From Bacteroides sp. CAG:530 (GTDB lineage Bacteria > Bacteroidota > Bacteroidia > Bacteroidales > Bacteroidaceae): a stretch of 49,667 bases of DNA. The stretch lies in NCBI GenBank assembly GCA_000434735.1, contig FR881207.1, positions 32,824-82,490 of the forward strand, written 5' to 3'. A program made the translations under genes and the position numbers. A model generated the notes under the pieces. The model saw only the letters and a program-made list of their open reading frames with translations, made no database searches and had not been told where the DNA came from. Below, piece by piece: positions 42,638-49,667 of the stretch (position 1 is its first letter; the number at the start of each line of letters is the position of its first letter).

Positions 42638-44413
42638 TTATTCTCTTTCGTTAATGAATATGGCCGGAATTTCTTCTCCTTGTGTCCATTCAGTGAATTT
42701 ATATTCGCTGAAACTCGATATTCCGGTAGTTTGTATCCAATTGTTGAGGCGTGTTGCCACCTCGCTCGTGGGGATAGCTTTGGCAGGGTCGGTTATCGTA
42801 TTCGAGTAAGCTAAGTTGCTTTTGGGTGTTGCCTGTTCGCCTATAGCTCTCTTTCCATATTCATAAAAACAGTTTTTTACAATTGATTCATCTAAAAAAC
42901 TGCCTACCAGTTCGCCCGTTGTGCCAGTGCTCTTGAATGTGATTTTTCTTGTGTAGCAATTCTCTATTGTGCTGCCTTCTAGCATTCTGGCGCATATCCC
43001 TCCGGTCAGGCCGCTGTTTGTAACATTGCAGTTGTATGCATAGCAATTCATAACCTTACTAACCTTACCATTTACTGAATTATGGTTACATACTATCATT
43101 CCGGCTGACAGGTACTTGTTCTTCCTCTTCTTTGACTTAATTGTCACCCCATTGCACGAGCTGTTGATTATTACCCCGGTATTCAGGGCGGCTATAGCAC
43201 CAGTGTTTTGGTTTGAGTTTTCGTTATCTACAGTAATGGTGGAGTTCTTTACATGGCAATTGTCTATAAGCCCCTTGTTATATGCTACCAGAAGAGCCAG
43301 ATAGCTTCTTTGACTGAACGTGCCTTGCGCATTGCTTAATCTCACGTTCTTCACTGTTCCTTCGTTGTTCATTAACAAGGCTAATCTGTATGGTTTGCTG
43401 GTGCCGGGCATTATTTTCAAGTTCGATATCGTATGATTCATTCCGTCGAGCACATCGTTGAATATAATATTCTCATTTTCCCCTAATTGTATTTTTGCAT
43501 TGTCCTTGTCGGTAAGAACGATATCGTTTTTCAGATAATATGTATAAGTGCTGTCTCCGTTATCTTCTCTGAATTCATCCAGACTGCGGCCTTCGTATGC
43601 GTTTTGGTTTATTAGATTCGTGAAGGCGATAAAATCGTCGGCTGTATAAATGCCGGCACCGTTCTTTTCTTCTTTGATATTGCATTGATATAAAGTTCCT
43701 CTTTTATAGGTCCTTGCCGCTACGGTTGCCGTTTTGCACCCATTTGCCGTGACCAGCGTGATGTCTACAGATAAGTTCTCGTCAGCCGGGATTATCAAAG
43801 AATAGTTGCGGCTATCCTGTCGAGCTATGCTGATTGTTCTGTCGCTTTGCTCAGAGCACACATACGTAGCTGTATGCAAATCTATGTGGTTTACTGTTGC
43901 CGATGGTGTAAACTCTACATATTCTATTTTGTTGTTCAAGTTTTTATCGATGATGAAATTCAGCTTTGAGAACAGATGCCCGAACGAAAGAGTAATATTG
44001 TTTTTATAGGCTACAGTCTGAGAATTGTATAGCACATCGATGAGAGCACCGTTTTCTTGATACAGATTATTGTCTTTGATATTTTCAGCCGGATAATAAG
44101 AGAGTACTTCTGCATCCTTCGCCTGTTCGTTCCATGTTAGGGGAGAGGCTTGTTGCCATACCCCATTTGCATATGTCAGTTCTTCGGCGTCGGCTGTCAG
44201 TCCGCCTGTAGCGTACATCAGTATCTTGTCTCCGTTTTCCATTTTGTCCGATGAGGCTCTTGACTGCATTCCGCCGAAATCGGAGTAGGAGTCTCCAGTT
44301 ATGACAAGCCTTTTGTCATAGCAGTTATCGGTTTGCGTCAAATCCCGGTCGCATCCGCTCATGCCGATAGCGAATACTCCTACTGCGAGGATTATATATT
44401 TACGTACGTTCAT
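42638..44413 (-). CDS. Fimbrillin-like lipoprotein with a C-terminal beta-solenoid
   Basis: This 591-residue surface lipoprotein has a lipobox ending at Cys21 (GMSGC). Residues about 30-245 resemble the fimbrillin/Mfa-like N-terminal domain: NGDKILMYATGG, LTWNEQAKDAEVLSYYPA, and ITLSFGHLFSKLNFIID, the last typical of FimA/Mfa-like proteins. The C-terminal half (about 255-560) has repeated short strands (GTVKNVRLSNAQG, GLIDNCHVKNSTI, GVIINSSCNGVTI, GSTIENCYTRKI) like GLUG-type beta-solenoid repeats. It is probably an adhesin or a minor/tip fimbrial subunit. No other fimbrial genes flank it, so it appears to be an orphan. Confidence 0.85.
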   Translation of the reverse strand: MNVRKYIILAVGVFAIGMSGCDRDLTQTDNCYDKRLVITGDSYSDFGGMQSRASSDKMENGDKILMYATGGLTADAEELTYANGVWQQASPLTWNEQAKDAEVLSYYPAENIKDNNLYQENGALIDVLYNSQTVAYKNNITLSFGHLFSKLNFIIDKNLNNKIEYVEFTPSATVNHIDLHTATYVCSEQSDRTISIARQDSRNYSLIIPADENLSVDITLVTANGCKTATVAARTYKRGTLYQCNIKEEKNGAGIYTADDFIAFTNLINQNAYEGRSLDEFREDNGDSTYTYYLKNDIVLTDKDNAKIQLGENENIIFNDVLDGMNHTISNLKIMPGTSKPYRLALLMNNEGTVKNVRLSNAQGTFSQRSYLALLVAYNKGLIDNCHVKNSTITVDNENSNQNTGAIAALNTGVIINSSCNGVTIKSKKRKNKYLSAGMIVCNHNSVNGKVSKVMNCYAYNCNVTNSGLTGGICARMLEGSTIENCYTRKITFKSTGTTGELVGSFLDESIVKNCFYEYGKRAIGEQATPKSNLAYSNTITDPAKAIPTSEVATRLNNWIQTTGISSFSEYKFTEWTQGEEIPAIFINERE

Positions 44414-44500
44414 TATAAAAAAAGGTTGGTAATTACAGTCCTTATATATATAAGACGCAAAATTTCGAAAATATCCGGATTTTTTAACAGAAAAAAATAA

Positions 44501-44529
44501 CGCTGCCGAACCTTCACGGGTGGGCAGCG
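44501..44529 (-). terminator. Rho-independent terminator of gdhA
   Basis: The 7-bp stem CGCTGCC / GGCAGCG is followed on the minus strand by TTATTTTTTTC. It lies 123 bp after the gdhA stop, leaving a long 3' UTR, or it may be a second terminator. The surrounding gap 44414-44651 shows no gene. Confidence 0.75.
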
Positions 44530-44651
44530 CAAGCTACAATACAAAATACAAATACAACTAAACGAGATATAACGTAAAAGTATACATTAATTATGAATGT
44601 ACCAAAAATGTTGTATACTTTTTATAAAATCATATTCTTTTCTTACATTTA

Positions 44652-45989
44652 TTAAACAATTCCTTGTGCCATCATAGCGTGTGCCACCTTCATGAAGCCT
44701 GCCACGTTAGCACCCTTAACATAGTTAATATATCCGTCGGCACCTGTTCCGTACTTCACGCATTGTTCGTGGATATTGTGCATAATGTGATGCAATTTTT
44801 CGTCCACTTCCTGTGCGCTCCAGCTAAGATGCATAGCGTTCTGGCTCATTTCGAGTCCCGAAGTTGCTACACCACCAGCGTTAACTGCCTTACCCGGTGC
44901 AAACAGCATCTTGTGTTCTATGAATGCGTCGATAGCTTCAGGAGTACATCCCATGTTAGAAACTTCGCCTACGCAAATAGTCTTGTTGTCTATCAAGTGT
45001 TTAGCATCTTCGCCGTTAAGTTCGTTCTGAGTAGCGCAAGGCAGAGCGATGTCTACTTTCACTTCCCAAGGACGTTTTCCGGCTACGAATGTAGCACCTG
45101 GATATTTTTCTGCATAAGGAGCCACAATATCGTTGCCCGAAGCACGAAGTTCAAGCATATAATCAATCTTTTCGCCGCTGATTCCGTCCGGGTCATAAAC
45201 GTAACCGTCAGGACCAGAGATAGTAACAACCTTAGCGCCCAACTGAGTAGCCTTAGTTGCAGCTCCCCAAGCCACGTTACCGAAACCAGAGATAGCTACA
45301 GTCTTACCCTTCATGTCAATGCCCTTACCGTCGAGCATATGTTTCACGAAATACAAAGCTCCGAATCCGGTTGCTTCAGGACGAACCAACGAACCTCCGA
45401 ATTCCAGTCCCTTACCGGTAAATGTTCCGGTAAATTCGTGAGTCAGTTTCTTATACATGCCAAACATGTAGCCAACTTCGCGACCGCCTACGCCGATGTC
45501 ACCGGCCGGTACGTCCATATCAGGACCTACATGACGCCACAATTCCAACATGAATGCCTGGCAGAAACGCATAACTTCAGCGTCGCTCTTGCCGCGGGGT
45601 GAGAAGTCTGATCCACCTTTACCGCCGCCCATAGGCAATGTGGTAAGCGCGTTTTTGAATGTCTGTTCAAATCCTAAGAACTTCAGGATAGAAAGGTTTA
45701 CAGAAGCGTGGAAACGGATACCTCCTTTATACGGGCCAATGGCATTGTTAAACTGCACGCGGTAACCCAAGTTTACTTGAACTTTACCTTTGTCGTCTAC
45801 CCAAGGCACACGGAAAGCGATGATACGTTCCGGTTCTACCAAGCGCTCTATAAGAGACACCTTTTCAAATTCGGGATGTTGGTTGTAGATATCTTCAATA
45901 GAGAGTAATACTTCTTTTACTGCTTGTAAGTACTCTGATTCGCCTGGATGCTTAGCTTCAAGCGATGACATAATTTGGTTAATATTCAT
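44652..45989 (-). CDS. gdhA: NADP-type glutamate dehydrogenase, hexameric
   Basis: This 445-residue enzyme aminates 2-oxoglutarate to glutamate. The length and the motifs PYKGGIRFH (Lys88) and PMGGGKGGSDF with catalytic Lys124 mark the small hexameric class. The Rossmann part has AISGFGNVAWGAATKA. I infer NADPH use from similarity to the class; a direct test of cofactor is not possible by eye. It is a single-gene unit with a strong promoter. In Bacteroides this is a main route of ammonia assimilation. A 312-residue open frame on the opposite strand is a coding shadow. Confidence 0.96.
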   Translation of the reverse strand: MNINQIMSSLEAKHPGESEYLQAVKEVLLSIEDIYNQHPEFEKVSLIERLVEPERIIAFRVPWVDDKGKVQVNLGYRVQFNNAIGPYKGGIRFHASVNLSILKFLGFEQTFKNALTTLPMGGGKGGSDFSPRGKSDAEVMRFCQAFMLELWRHVGPDMDVPAGDIGVGGREVGYMFGMYKKLTHEFTGTFTGKGLEFGGSLVRPEATGFGALYFVKHMLDGKGIDMKGKTVAISGFGNVAWGAATKATQLGAKVVTISGPDGYVYDPDGISGEKIDYMLELRASGNDIVAPYAEKYPGATFVAGKRPWEVKVDIALPCATQNELNGEDAKHLIDNKTICVGEVSNMGCTPEAIDAFIEHKMLFAPGKAVNAGGVATSGLEMSQNAMHLSWSAQEVDEKLHHIMHNIHEQCVKYGTGADGYINYVKGANVAGFMKVAHAMMAQGIV

Positions 45990-46035
45990 GACTCTACAAA
46001 TTTAAGGTCTGACAAATTGAGATGTTTTCGTACTG

Positions 46036-46065
46036 CAAAGATAGCTTTCTATATTAATGGGCAAA
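46036..46065 (-). promoter_or_regulatory. Promoter of gdhA
   Basis: On the minus strand TTTG (46065-46062) and TATCTTTG (46043-46036) are 18 bp apart, the best promoter match in the window. The predicted leader is about 40 nt. Confidence 0.75.
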
Positions 46066-46221
46066 ATATTTTTCAAAGAATTTTCGGGTGTTTGGTGATA
46101 AAATGTTAACGCCAGCCGTAAGGACTTTTGACTAAATGCGGGGTGATGGTTGTTTCCGTATTGCATAAGTCAATATTAATGCCGTAATTTGTTAAAAAAA
46201 TAAGCCAAAATACCGAAAGTT

Positions 46222-49179
46222 ATGCTCAGCAAGCTAAAATTAAACCAGCTTTATTTTAAAGATACGCAGTTTGTTAACCTTATGACCAAGCGTATCTTCA
46301 ATGTGCTTCTCGTGGCCAATCCGTACGATGCCTTTATGCTTGAAGACGACGGACGTATCGACGAGAAGATATTTAATGAATACATGAGTTTGAGTCTTCG
46401 CTATCCGCCGCGTTTTACCCAGGTGTCTACCAAGGAGGATACGTGGAAGCAGCTTGGCAATACGATGTTCGATTTGGTTATCTGTATGCCGGGTACCGAC
46501 AACAGCGATACGTTCGATATCGCCCGCCAGATTAAGGAGCGCTATCCGCATATTCCGTTGGTGGTGCTAACTCCGTTTTCGCATGGCATCAGAGAGCGTA
46601 TGGAGCACGAAGACCTTAGCATATTCGAGTATGTGTTCTGTTGGTTGGGCAATACCGATTTGCTTGTATCTATCATCAAATTGCTAGAGGATAAGATGAA
46701 TCTGGAGCACGATATAAAAGAGGTGGGTGTGCAGATGATTCTTTTGGTAGAAGATTCCATCCGTTTCTATTCTTCGGTGCTGCCTAATCTTTATAAGTTC
46801 GTGCTTCGCCAGAGTCAGGAGTTCGCTACCGAGGCGTTGAATGAACATCAGCGTACGCTGCGTATGCGCGGTCGTCCTAAGATTGTGTTGGCGCGTACTT
46901 ACGAAGAGGCTATGGAACTTTACAATAAATACCAGGATAATATATTAGGTATAGTTTCCGACGCTCGTTTTCCGCATGGGGGAGAGATAGACCCTAAAGC
47001 CGGACTGACTTTCCTTACCGAGGTGCGTAGCCGCAATCCGTTCGTACCACTTATCCTTGAGTCGGCTGAGGAAGCGAACCGCGAGTTCACTCAGCACGTA
47101 AACGCCGTGTTTATTGATAAGAACTCTAAGAAGATGAACATCGACCTGCGCGAGGCGGTGGCCGAAAACTTCGGTTTCGGCGATTTCATTTTCCGTAATC
47201 CGCATACTAAAGAAGAGGTGGCGAGGGTGCATAATCTGAAGGAACTGCAGAACGTGGTTTTCTCCATTCCCGCCGAGTCTTTCCTTTATCATATAAGCCG
47301 AAACCATATTTCGCGATGGCTATATTCGCGTGCCATATTTCCGGTAGCCGAGTTCCTGAAGCAAATCACGTGGGAGTCTTTGAAAGATATCGACGCTCAC
47401 CGCGAGATTATATTCGAGGCCATAGTGAAATATCGTAAGATGAAGAATCAGGGAGTGGTGGCAGTGTTCCAGCGCGACCGTTTCGACCGTTATTCTAATT
47501 TCGCTCGCATAGGCGACGGCTCGTTGGGAGGTAAAGGGCGTGGTTTGGCTTTCATAGATAATATGGTGAAACGTCATGCCGAGTTCGATGAATTCGAGAA
47601 CGCTCAGGTGGTTATCCCTAAGACGGTGGTGCTGTGTACCGATATTTTCGATGAGTTCATGGATACTAATAATCTGTATCAGTTGGCTTTGAGCGATGCC
47701 AGCGACGATGAGATACTGCGTCACTTCTTGCGTGCCAAGTTGCCCGACCGCTTGGTAGAGGACTTCTTCGCATTCTTCGATGTAGTGAAATCGCCCATTG
47801 CCATCCGTTCATCCAGTTTGCTTGAAGACTCGCACTACCAGCCTTTCGCCGGTATCTATTCTACTTATATGATACCTTATTTATCTGATAAGTACGAGAT
47901 GCTGCGTATGCTGAGCGATGCCATCAAGGGAGTTTACGCTTCGGTATATTATAAGGACAGCAAGGCGTATATGCAGGCCACCAGTAATGTCATAGACCAA
48001 GAGAAGATGGCGGTTATATTGCAAGAGGTGGTAGGTACTCAGTATGGCGACCGCTATTATCCGTCCATTTCGGGTGTGGCGCGCTCGGTTAATTATTATC
48101 CTATCAACGACGAGCAAGCCGAAGAGGGTACTGTAAGCTTGGCGTTGGGACTTGGTAAATACATTGTTGACGGTGGACTTACGCTGCGTGTATGTCCGTA
48201 TCATCCAGATAAGGTGTTACAGACCAGTGAGATGGAAATGGCTTTACGAGAAACCCAGACCCGCTTCTATGCGCTCGACCTGAAGAATATGGGGCAGAAC
48301 TTCTCGCTCGACGATGGATTTAATTTGCTTAAACTTCCGGTAAAAGAGGCCGAAGCCGACGGTTCGCTCAATTATATAGCCTCTACTTACGACCCATACG
48401 ATATGGTTATCCGCGATGGTATCTATCCAGGAGGACGAAAGGTGATTACTTTCGCCAACATTCTTCAGCATGACGTGTTCCCGTTGCCGCGAATCCTTCA
48501 GTTGGTACAGAAGTACGGTCAGGGCGAGATGCGCCGTCCGGTGGAGATAGAATTTGCCGTCAATTTTAATGCGAAAGAAAAGAACGGCACGTTCTACTTA
48601 TTGCAGATTCGCCCCATGGTGGATATGAAAGCCGATTTGGCTGAAGACCTTAATCTTATTCCGTCAGAACAGATCTTGCTGCGTAGCGAAAATGCTTTGG
48701 GACAGGGCGTGATGGACGATATACAAGATGTGATATACGTAAAGACCGATGGATATTCAGCATCGAACAATCAACTTATCGCTTACGATATAGAGAAACT
48801 GAACAGACGATTCCTTGATGAAGGCAAGCATTATGTATTGGTAGGTCCGGGACGTTGGGGCAGTAGCGATACATGGTTGGGAATACCTGTTAAGTGGCCC
48901 AACATATCGGCAGCGCGTGTAATTGTTGAGGCGGGACTTACCAACTATCGTGTAGATCCAAGCCAGGGAACACACTTCTTCCAGAATCTAACGTCGTTCG
49001 GAGTTGGATATTTCACCATCAACGCTTATATAAACGATGGCATCTACAATCAGGAGTTGCTTAACTCTATGCCTGCGGTAGAAGAAACCAAGTTCTTGCG
49101 GTGGGTACACTTCGATAAACCGCTTACGGTAAAGATGAACGGAAAGAAGAAAGTAGGTGTGGTGCAGTTGCCCGATTGA
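46222..49179 (+). CDS. Receiver-receiver-PEP/pyruvate ATP-grasp fusion protein
   Basis: This 985-residue cytoplasmic protein has an unusual make-up. Residues 25-158 and 171-318 are two receiver-like domains. The first lacks a clear phospho-Asp; the second keeps the acidic patch (VEDS, 177-180), Asp247 in VSDARFPHGG and Lys300 in IDKN. About 430-805 is a PEP synthase/pyruvate dikinase-type ATP-binding domain (GDGSLGGKGRGLAF at 431, SPIAIRSSSLLED, FYLLQIRPMVD). A C-terminal part (about 805-985) has VGPGRWGSSDTWLG and DPSQGTHFFQNLTSFGVGYF. The swivelling phosphohistidine domain and PEP-binding barrel of true PEP synthase are absent, so it cannot perform that whole reaction. The role is unknown; the Met at 21 is an alternative start. 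Confidence 0.85.
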   Translation: MLSKLKLNQLYFKDTQFVNLMTKRIFNVLLVANPYDAFMLEDDGRIDEKIFNEYMSLSLRYPPRFTQVSTKEDTWKQLGNTMFDLVICMPGTDNSDTFDIARQIKERYPHIPLVVLTPFSHGIRERMEHEDLSIFEYVFCWLGNTDLLVSIIKLLEDKMNLEHDIKEVGVQMILLVEDSIRFYSSVLPNLYKFVLRQSQEFATEALNEHQRTLRMRGRPKIVLARTYEEAMELYNKYQDNILGIVSDARFPHGGEIDPKAGLTFLTEVRSRNPFVPLILESAEEANREFTQHVNAVFIDKNSKKMNIDLREAVAENFGFGDFIFRNPHTKEEVARVHNLKELQNVVFSIPAESFLYHISRNHISRWLYSRAIFPVAEFLKQITWESLKDIDAHREIIFEAIVKYRKMKNQGVVAVFQRDRFDRYSNFARIGDGSLGGKGRGLAFIDNMVKRHAEFDEFENAQVVIPKTVVLCTDIFDEFMDTNNLYQLALSDASDDEILRHFLRAKLPDRLVEDFFAFFDVVKSPIAIRSSSLLEDSHYQPFAGIYSTYMIPYLSDKYEMLRMLSDAIKGVYASVYYKDSKAYMQATSNVIDQEKMAVILQEVVGTQYGDRYYPSISGVARSVNYYPINDEQAEEGTVSLALGLGKYIVDGGLTLRVCPYHPDKVLQTSEMEMALRETQTRFYALDLKNMGQNFSLDDGFNLLKLPVKEAEADGSLNYIASTYDPYDMVIRDGIYPGGRKVITFANILQHDVFPLPRILQLVQKYGQGEMRRPVEIEFAVNFNAKEKNGTFYLLQIRPMVDMKADLAEDLNLIPSEQILLRSENALGQGVMDDIQDVIYVKTDGYSASNNQLIAYDIEKLNRRFLDEGKHYVLVGPGRWGSSDTWLGIPVKWPNISAARVIVEAGLTNYRVDPSQGTHFFQNLTSFGVGYFTINAYINDGIYNQELLNSMPAVEETKFLRWVHFDKPLTVKMNGKKKVGVVQLPD

Positions 49180-49181
49180 GA

Positions 49182-49637
49182 TTATCCTTTATTCCGATAC
49201 TCTAACGGGCTCATGCCTACATAACGTTTGAAGTATTTTCCGAAGAAAGACATATTGGCGAAGTTCAGCGAGTCGGCTATTTCCTGTATAGACAGGTTAG
49301 TCGACTTCAGCTGTGACTTGGCATCCATAATAACCATGCGCGAAATTATTTCTATGCACGTGTTTCCGGTAGACTGTTTTACGGTAGTGCACAGATGCGC
49401 GTGTGTGATATTCATCTTTTCGGCATACCACGCCACGTTTCGGGTTTCCTTGTAATGTAGAGTCACCAATTGAGTGAAGTTTTTGCAGATAATTTCGCTT
49501 CTCGATGAGTTGAGTTTTACGTCAGTAGCGTTTTTAGAATACATCATCTCTATCGCCGCATGTATATCATTATATAGATTCGATGCCATAGCTCGCTTTA
49601 CCGTTTCGCTGCAATACTCGTACACCTTTATTAATAA
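49182..49637 (-). pseudogene. AraC-family regulator, 5' end apparently removed by an insertion
   Basis: The preserved part encodes the AraC-type DNA-binding domain: MNITHAHLCTTVKQSTGNTCIEIISRMVI as the first HTH region and SIQEIADSLNFANMSFFGKYFKRYVGMSPLEYR as the second. About 150 residues remain. Full-length relatives have about 270-300, with an N-terminal sensing domain. The frame is open back to about 49638, where the sequence becomes a likely insertion-sequence end and meets a stop (TGA near 49649 on the minus strand). The only in-frame starts left are a GTG at 49625 and internal ATGs. It converges with the preceding gene, with 2 bp between the stops. A short functional regulator cannot be excluded. 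Confidence 0.65.
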
Positions 49638-49667
49638 GAGGGTGTGTCAAAAGCTCAAAAACGCCCT
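49638..49667. mobile_element. Probable insertion-sequence terminus, running off the window
   Basis: The last 30 bases begin GAGGGTGTGTCAAAAGCTC, the form of terminal inverted repeat I know from IS elements of Bacteroidales and related transposons. It coincides with the break in the AraC frame. No transposase is in view. Confidence 0.5.

Noticed and set aside
44664..45602. A 312-residue plus-strand open frame opposite gdhA
   Set aside because: It lies wholly inside gdhA, is rich in His, Cys and Ser as antisense frames are, and has no domain or promoter.

Overview
The window looks like a chromosomal segment of a gut Bacteroidales bacterium, most likely Bacteroides or Phocaeicola. The basis is tandem SusC/SusD pairs, a one-protein hybrid two-component regulator, DUF3332, DUF4831 and fimbrillin-type proteins, an acidic-tailed ObgE, and many promoters with the Bacteroides -7 element TAnnTTTG. 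Species cannot be settled by reading alone. No rRNA, tRNA or CRISPR array was seen.

Positions 1-22400 are a polysaccharide utilization locus (PUL). On the minus strand, reading from 11550 down, lies an operon of two SusC/SusD outer-membrane glycan-uptake pairs and a DUF4832-type TIM-barrel lipoprotein. Divergent from it on the plus strand are a hybrid two-component regulator (HTCS), a GH92 alpha-mannosidase, a GH78 alpha-L-rhamnosidase and a sialate O-acetylesterase-type SGNH esterase. The enzyme set suggests an esterified glycan carrying alpha-mannose and alpha-rhamnose; this is inferred from the families. The HTCS kinase core has altered N and G2 boxes. The esterase gene changes codon usage abruptly part way along.

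Positions 22435-26914 hold an arginine operon on the minus strand, in transcription order argR, a GNAT acyltransferase, argG, argC, argD, with a likely ArgR operator just before argR. Positions 27100-32915 hold rpmE2, a DUF3332 lipoprotein, an MFS transporter, an unusual 560-bp convergent intergenic region packed with tandem repeats and hairpins, and a DUF4831/NAD(P)H-hydrate repair pair.

Positions 33005-37802 are a dense plus-strand housekeeping cluster: hpt, adk, obgE, a laccase-domain protein (pgeF), a B3/B4 tRNA-editing-like protein, an M23 peptidase and a small basic protein. Positions 38058-46000 hold a lipoprotein with a CxxCxxCxxC motif, a small outer-membrane barrel, a stand-alone AICAR formyltransferase, radC, a GT2 glycosyltransferase, a fimbrillin-like lipoprotein and gdhA. 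The window closes with a 985-residue protein joining two receiver-like domains to a PEP-synthase-type ATP-grasp domain, then an AraC-type gene that appears cut at its 5' end by an insertion-sequence terminus running off the window.
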